From Begonia masoniana (taxonomy: Eukaryota > Streptophyta > Magnoliopsida > Cucurbitales > Begoniaceae): 64,000 nucleotides of DNA. The notes beneath the pieces are model-generated. The model was not told the DNA's origin. It did no database searches and saw only the letters and a list, made by a program, of their open reading frames with translations. A program made the position numbers and the translations under genes. Where the stretch lies: the NCBI GenBank assembly GCA_022432975.1, contig CM039504.1:3383459-3447458 (forward strand), in the 5' to 3' direction. Shown here one piece after another: positions 59,290 through 64,000 of this stretch (positions are counted from its first letter, which is position 1; every line of letters begins with the position of its first letter).

Positions 59290-59795
59290 TGTTGGGTATT
59301 TATGAGATCATTGACCGACTGCACATTCACTTATTGTTCTGCACAAAGTCTTCTATGAAGACTCCAAAATTTATGATACCCACGTGATGTGGCTCAATTT
59401 GTCAAAATCTTATTGGTGCACAATTGATAATTGTTAAGTTGATGGAACTTGATATTAATGAAATAAAAAGAAAAAGGAAGAGGCTCATATCTCTGCCCGA
59501 CTACCATTACGAAGTTTTCTCCATCAAAATTTCACTGAAGAGAAAAAGGTTTAAGGGAGAGAAAAGCATCCTTGTATTTTGCTTGCATGGATTCGGGTAA
59601 TTTTCTTTCTTTGTTAACATAAAGTATGTGAAAATCAATTGTTTCAACATCCTGCAGTTTCTCTATAATGAATGAAAGTGGAAATATAAACTATCATGTT
59701 TATAGTTTTTCTAGCTATTATCATAGCTATCATCGTTTTTCTGTGAAAGAAATTGAGAAACTAGTATGATATAAATAAAGCAAACATAGTATACA
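59290..59795 (+). repeat. 5' LTR of copia element 2
   Basis: 506 bp, TGTTGGGTATTT...TATACA. Shares with copia 1 the AGTCTTC-TAT-GAAGACT palindrome, ACCCACGTGATGTGGCTCA and ATTGGTGCACAATTG, and carries ATGGATTCGG|GTAATT (59587-59602). Confidence 0.9.
59587..59596 (+). CDS. Putative 10-nt leader exon of copia 2 gag, inside the LTR
   Basis: ATG, two codons and one base before GTAATT. Joining to 60632 (after TTTTGCAG) enters gag in phase, exactly as in copia 1 although the third codon differs. The donor is weaker than in copia 1. Confidence 0.45.
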
Positions 59796-60631
59796 TGTGG
59801 TATCAGAGCAAGAGTTTTCGAACAATTGATTTTCCATAATGAATAATTGTAGGTTTATTAGCTGCATGATGATTGTTTTCTGTAAAAATAAAGATAGAAA
59901 GATTTCATATTTACTGTTCACGACCGATTTCACTATTCACGCCGGAGTTACTGTTCACCCGATTACTGTTCACCGGCAAATTTCGGCGTTACTGTTCATG
60001 GCCGATTTTACTGTTCATTCCGGCCAATTACTGTTCATTAAAAAAAAAAATTTATTGTTTATATTTGAATAGATAAAATAATTCTTGATGTGAAGATTAT
60101 TTTATTTAATGATAAATATGACAATTATGTTTTGTCATTGTTAATTGTTTATATGAATGTTATTATTTAATTTGATATCTAAATTATGATGATTTGTTAG
60201 TCACCAAAGTGGCCGAATCAGAATGTTTTATAAGATATAAAATTAAATAAATTCAATTACTCATGTTTTATGTGATGCTCGATAATGAAATGACATGATA
60301 AGACTTATATTTGTGACATGAGTATAATGATTTTCATGATTATAAAATAGTTTGAATCGCCCAAAGGTTGATTGGTTATTTTATAATGATGAATATAATT
60401 GCGGTAACTTAATATGCTTTGATTAGGTGTGTTTAGTATATCCAAAGATAACAAACATGTCTATTTCGAGTATGTTAATTACCAATTATGTGAAATTAAA
60501 TTGAGTATCAATTATGTGTATGATTGTATATTGTTGTGTCACCCAAAGGAGAACTTCAATATATATTTATGATTGTCTGATTGCATTATGACTCAAAGCA
60601 TTAATGAATGAGCGTGTTTTATATTTTGCAG
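59597..60631 (+). other. Predicted leader intron of copia 2, with primer site and repeat array
   Basis: 1035 nt, GTAATT...TTTTATATTTTGCAG. Contains the primer site (59798-59809) and TACTGTTCA repeats at about 59911-60038 (seven spaced copies, one as CACTATTCA). An alternative unspliced gag start ATG is at 60604. Confidence 0.45.
59911..60038 (+). repeat. TACTGTTCA-CCG repeat array in copia 2 leader
   Basis: About seven copies of (T/C)ACT(G/A)TTCA spaced 14-26 bp apart, most followed by a CCG-containing word. Spacing and order differ from copia 1. Confidence 0.8.
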
Positions 60632-63600
60632 CATCTATTCTTATAGCTCTTCATTCGCAAGCCGCGTCTGTTGTAAAGTTTTCTTGTCTAAATTTCTCTG
60701 AATGGTGTGAACAAATTCAGTTTCACCTTGATGTTCTGGATCTTGATTTGGCACTTCTTACTGAGAAACCAGCTACTATTACTGAATCTAGTAGTGCTGA
60801 TCAGAGATCTTCCTATAACGCTTCGGAAAGATCAAACAGATTGAGCCTGATGTTTATGCGAATGACTGTAGCCAACAACATCAAATCTACATTTTCGAAG
60901 ACTGAAAATGCTAAGGAATTTATGAAATTTGTGGAAGAATGTTCTCAGTCAGAATCGGCTGATAAATCACTTGCTGGAACACTGATGGGTACTTTGACCA
61001 CTATGAAGTTTGATGGTTCACGTACCATGCATGAACATGTCGTTGAAATGACGAATATGGCAGCAAGATTAAAGAACATGGGAATGGAAGTGAATGAGAA
61101 CTTCCTTGTGACATTTATCCTGAACTCCTTGCCTCCTCAATATGGCCCATTTCATATGAGCTATAACACAATGAGGACTAAATAGAATGTGCATGAATTG
61201 CAAAGTATGCTCATTCAGGAAGAAGTAAGGCTAAAGAAACCAGGAATTCAAGCTGTCAATCTCATGAATTATGAAGGCGCTGGAAAGAAACCAGGAAAGA
61301 AAGGTGGAAAGGGTAAGAAAGGACTATCATCGGTTGCTCAGTCCTCTTTCCAAAGCCACAAGAAAGAACAGAAGAAAGATAAGTGTCATTTCTGTGGAAA
61401 ACAAGGACACTATCAGAAAGATTGCCTGAAACGTAAGGCATGGTTCGAAAAGAAAGGTAAGCCTAGTGCTTTAGTATGTTTCGAATCAAATTTAACTGAA
61501 GTTCCTTATAATACTTGGTAGATTGATTCTGGTTGTACTACTCACGTTTCTAATACGATGCAGGGATTCATTACGATCCAAACCATAAGCCCAAATGAAA
61601 GATATATTTATATGGGCAATCGGGTGAAAGTTCCAGTTGAAGCTATTAGAACTTACCGGTTAATGTTGGACACCAGATATCAATTAGATCTTTTTCAAAC
61701 TGTTTATGTTCCATCTGTTTCTCGTAATTTAGTTTCATTATCGAAACTTGATACAGCTGGATATTCCTGTATGTTTGGGAATGAATGTTTCAGTTTATAT
61801 AAAGATAATGTTCTTATTGGTACTGGTGGTTTGTATGATGGTTTGTACAAGTTAAATCTTGATCATTGTTTCGCTGGATCTTTTTTAATTGAACATCGTA
61901 ATGTAGGAATGAAACGTGGTATAATGAATGAATGTTCTGCTAATTTGTGGCATAAACGATTAGGTCATATATCCAAAGAAAGAATGGAAAGATTGATAAA
62001 GCAAGCAATCCTTCCAAGTTTGGATTTTACTGATCTAAATATTTGTGTTGATTGTATTAAAGGCAAATAAACAAGAAACACAAGTAAGAAAGCAGCCACA
62101 AGAAGCAAACAGCTCCTTGAAATCGTACACACCGATATATGTGGTCCATTTGATGTTCCATCTTTTGGTGGAGAAAGGTATTTTATCATCTTTATTGATG
62201 ATTTTTCACGTTATGGATATATCTATCTACTGAATGAAAAATATCAGTCAATAAATGCTCTTGAAGTGTTTATTACTGAGGTTGAAAGACAATTAGATAG
62301 AAAAGTGAAAATTATGAGATCTGATAGAGGTGGTGAATATTATGGCAGTTATGATGAAAATGGACAACATCCAGGTCCATTTGCTAAATTCCTAGAAAGT
62401 CGTGGTATTTGTGCGCAATACACAATGCCAGGAACACCAGAACAGAATGGTGTTGCAGAAAGGCGAAATCGTACATTAATGGATATGGTTAGGAGTATGT
62501 TAAGTAATTCTTCTTTACCCTTGTCATTGTGGATGTATGCTTTAAGGACTGCTGTATACTTATTAAACAGGGTTCCTAGTAAAGCAGTTTCAAATACTCC
62601 ATTTGAACTGTGGACAGGAAGGAAACCTAGTTTAAGGCATCTGCATGTTTGGGGTTGCCCAGCAGAAGTAAGAATTTATAATCCACATGAAAGAAAACTG
62701 GATGCAAGAACAACTAGTGGTTTCTTCATTGGTTATCTAGAAAAATCAAAAGGGTATAGATTTTACTGTCCTAGCCATAGTACAAGAATAGTTGAAACTG
62801 GGAATACTAGGTTCATTGAAAGTAGTGACATCAGTGGGAGTTTGGAACCACGTAAAGTGAAAATTAAAGAAGTTAGGGTGCAAGTTCCAATACCTATAAC
62901 TTCTGCTCAAGTTGTTGTTCCAACTGTTGATGATCGTATCCATGACGTACACGAACAACAAATTAATGATCAAACTCCACATAATGAGGTTGTCACAAAT
63001 GAACCTATAAGAGATGAACCACTTGAAATACCATTAAGACGATCTGGAAGAGAAAGAAGATCTGTTATTTCGAATGATTATGTGGTTTATCTTCAAGAGT
63101 CCGAATGTGAGTTAGGACTTGATGATGATCCAGTTTCGTTTTCACAGGCCATGGAAAGTGAAAATTCTGATAAATGGTTAGATGCCATGAAAGATGAGTT
63201 AAAATCAATGAAACAGAATGAAGTCTGGGAATTAGTCGAATTGCCGGAAGGTTGTAAAAGAGTTGGGTGTAAATGGGTTTTGAAGACCAAGCGCGACTCT
63301 AATGGCAATATCGAACGAAATAAAGCCAGACTTGTTGCCAAAGGTTTTACTCAGAAAAGATGGTATTGATTACAAAAAAACCTTTTCTCCTGTTTCGAAA
63401 AAGGATTCTTTCAGAATTATTATGGCAATGGTAGCTCATTATGATTTAGAGCTTCATCAAATGGATGTGAAAACCGCTTTTTTAAATGGGAATTTAGATG
63501 AAGAAGTTTATATGGATCAACCTGAAGGTTTTGTCATTAAAGGACAAGAACACATGGTGTGTAAACTAAAGAAATCAATATACGGACTTAAACAAGCTTC

Positions 63601-64000
63601 CCGACAATGGTATCTTAAGTTTAACGATATCATCACCTCCTTTGGATTTAAGGAAAATATCGTTGATCGGTGTATATATCTAAAGGTCAATGGGAGTAAG
63701 TTTATATTTCTGATTCTGTATGTTGATGATATCTTGCTAGCTACTAATGATCTTGGTTTAATGTATGAAACCAATAAATATCTCGATATAAACTTTGAAA
63801 TGAAAAATATGGGAGAGGCATCCTTTGTGATTGGAATTGAAATATTTCGGAATAGATCACAATGATTGTTGGGATTGTCTCAGAAAACATATATTAATAA
63901 AGTTCTAGAGAGATTCAGAATGGAAAAATGTTCAGCAAGTGTTGTTCCAATTCATAAAGGAGATAAATTTAATCTCAATCAATGTCCAGAGAATGAATTG
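60632..64000 (+). pseudogene. Copia 2 gag-pol, several nonsense codons and a frameshift, partial
   Basis: Same domain order as copia 1: gag with CHFCGKQGHYQKDC, protease IDSGCTTHVS, pre-integrase LWHKRLGHISKERMERL, integrase RSDRGGEYYG and reverse transcriptase with YVDDILLATND. Breaks relative to copia 1: TAG at 61183-61185 and TAG at 61519-61521 (Trp codons in copia 1), TAA at 62068-62070 (Gln in copia 1), an extra base near 63355-63360, and TGA at 63863-63865 (Arg in copia 1). The window ends within reverse transcriptase. Confidence 0.9.

Larger units (their letters stand above)
59290..64000 (+). mobile_element. Ty1-copia element 2, incomplete at window end
   Basis: Related to copia 1 throughout, but clearly diverged. 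5' LTR 59290-59795, primer site TGGTATCAGAGC at 59798-59809, leader, gag, protease, integrase and part of reverse transcriptase. The 3' LTR lies outside the window, so the target duplication cannot be checked (left flank TCATC, 59285-59289). Confidence 0.92.

Overview
The window is nuclear DNA of a flowering plant, most likely a eudicot. It has intron-containing plant genes (cytokinin dehydrogenase, ferric reduction oxidase, PPR, group F bZIP, CCCH/RRM protein), AT-rich intergenic DNA, and plant-type Athila, chromovirus, Ty1-copia and Mutator-like elements. The species cannot be named from the sequence.

Layout. 1-1021 (+): the last three exons of a cytokinin dehydrogenase. 6042-8786 (-): an eight-exon CCCH zinc-finger/RRM RNA-binding protein; I could assemble a 717-codon frame, including a 21-codon last exon. 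12850-15067: a Mutator-like element with a perfect 9-bp target duplication and an uninterrupted 1008-nt A run. 16710-17426 (-): a bZIP24-like group F bZIP. 18634-21594 (-): a seven-exon ferric reduction oxidase with one frame break. 25515-32360 (+): an Athila-type LTR element carrying gag-protease but no pol, inserted in an older LTR remnant. 33438-34385 (+): YLS8/DIM1, the U5 snRNP thioredoxin-like protein. 35089-37057 (-): a DJC76-like J-domain/ferredoxin protein. 37671-39042: a second Mutator-like element around a 244-bp AG tract. 40073-41543 (+): a broken, unrecognised gene. 41879-43480 (-): an E-class PLS PPR protein. 44653-46366 (+): a two-exon plant protein of unknown function.

From 46537 to the end is a nest of retrotransposons. 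A copia element (46537-58596, target duplication GTGTC) is itself split in its RNase H region by a chromovirus on the minus strand (51501-57406, target duplication TCTAC). A related second copia element begins at 59290 and runs off the window. Between the two copias (58597-59289) is what looks like exon 1 of a BIG BROTHER-related E3 ligase, so the host gene has been hit on both sides.

The most unusual signal is in the two copia elements. Each LTR carries ATG-GAT-NNN-G followed at once by a GT donor, and about 1 kb downstream a TTTTGCAG acceptor would join this 10-nt exon in frame to gag. The predicted intron contains the primer binding site, so a spliced message would be separated from reverse-transcribable genomic RNA. 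It also contains an array of TACTGTTCA repeats. Several otherwise good genes (CKX, FRO, the 40-kb gene, the BIG BROTHER-like exon, the chromovirus gag) carry single-base shifts, mostly at short base runs. Together with the 1-kb A run this suggests uncorrected indels in the assembly, which should be excluded before calling these pseudogenes.
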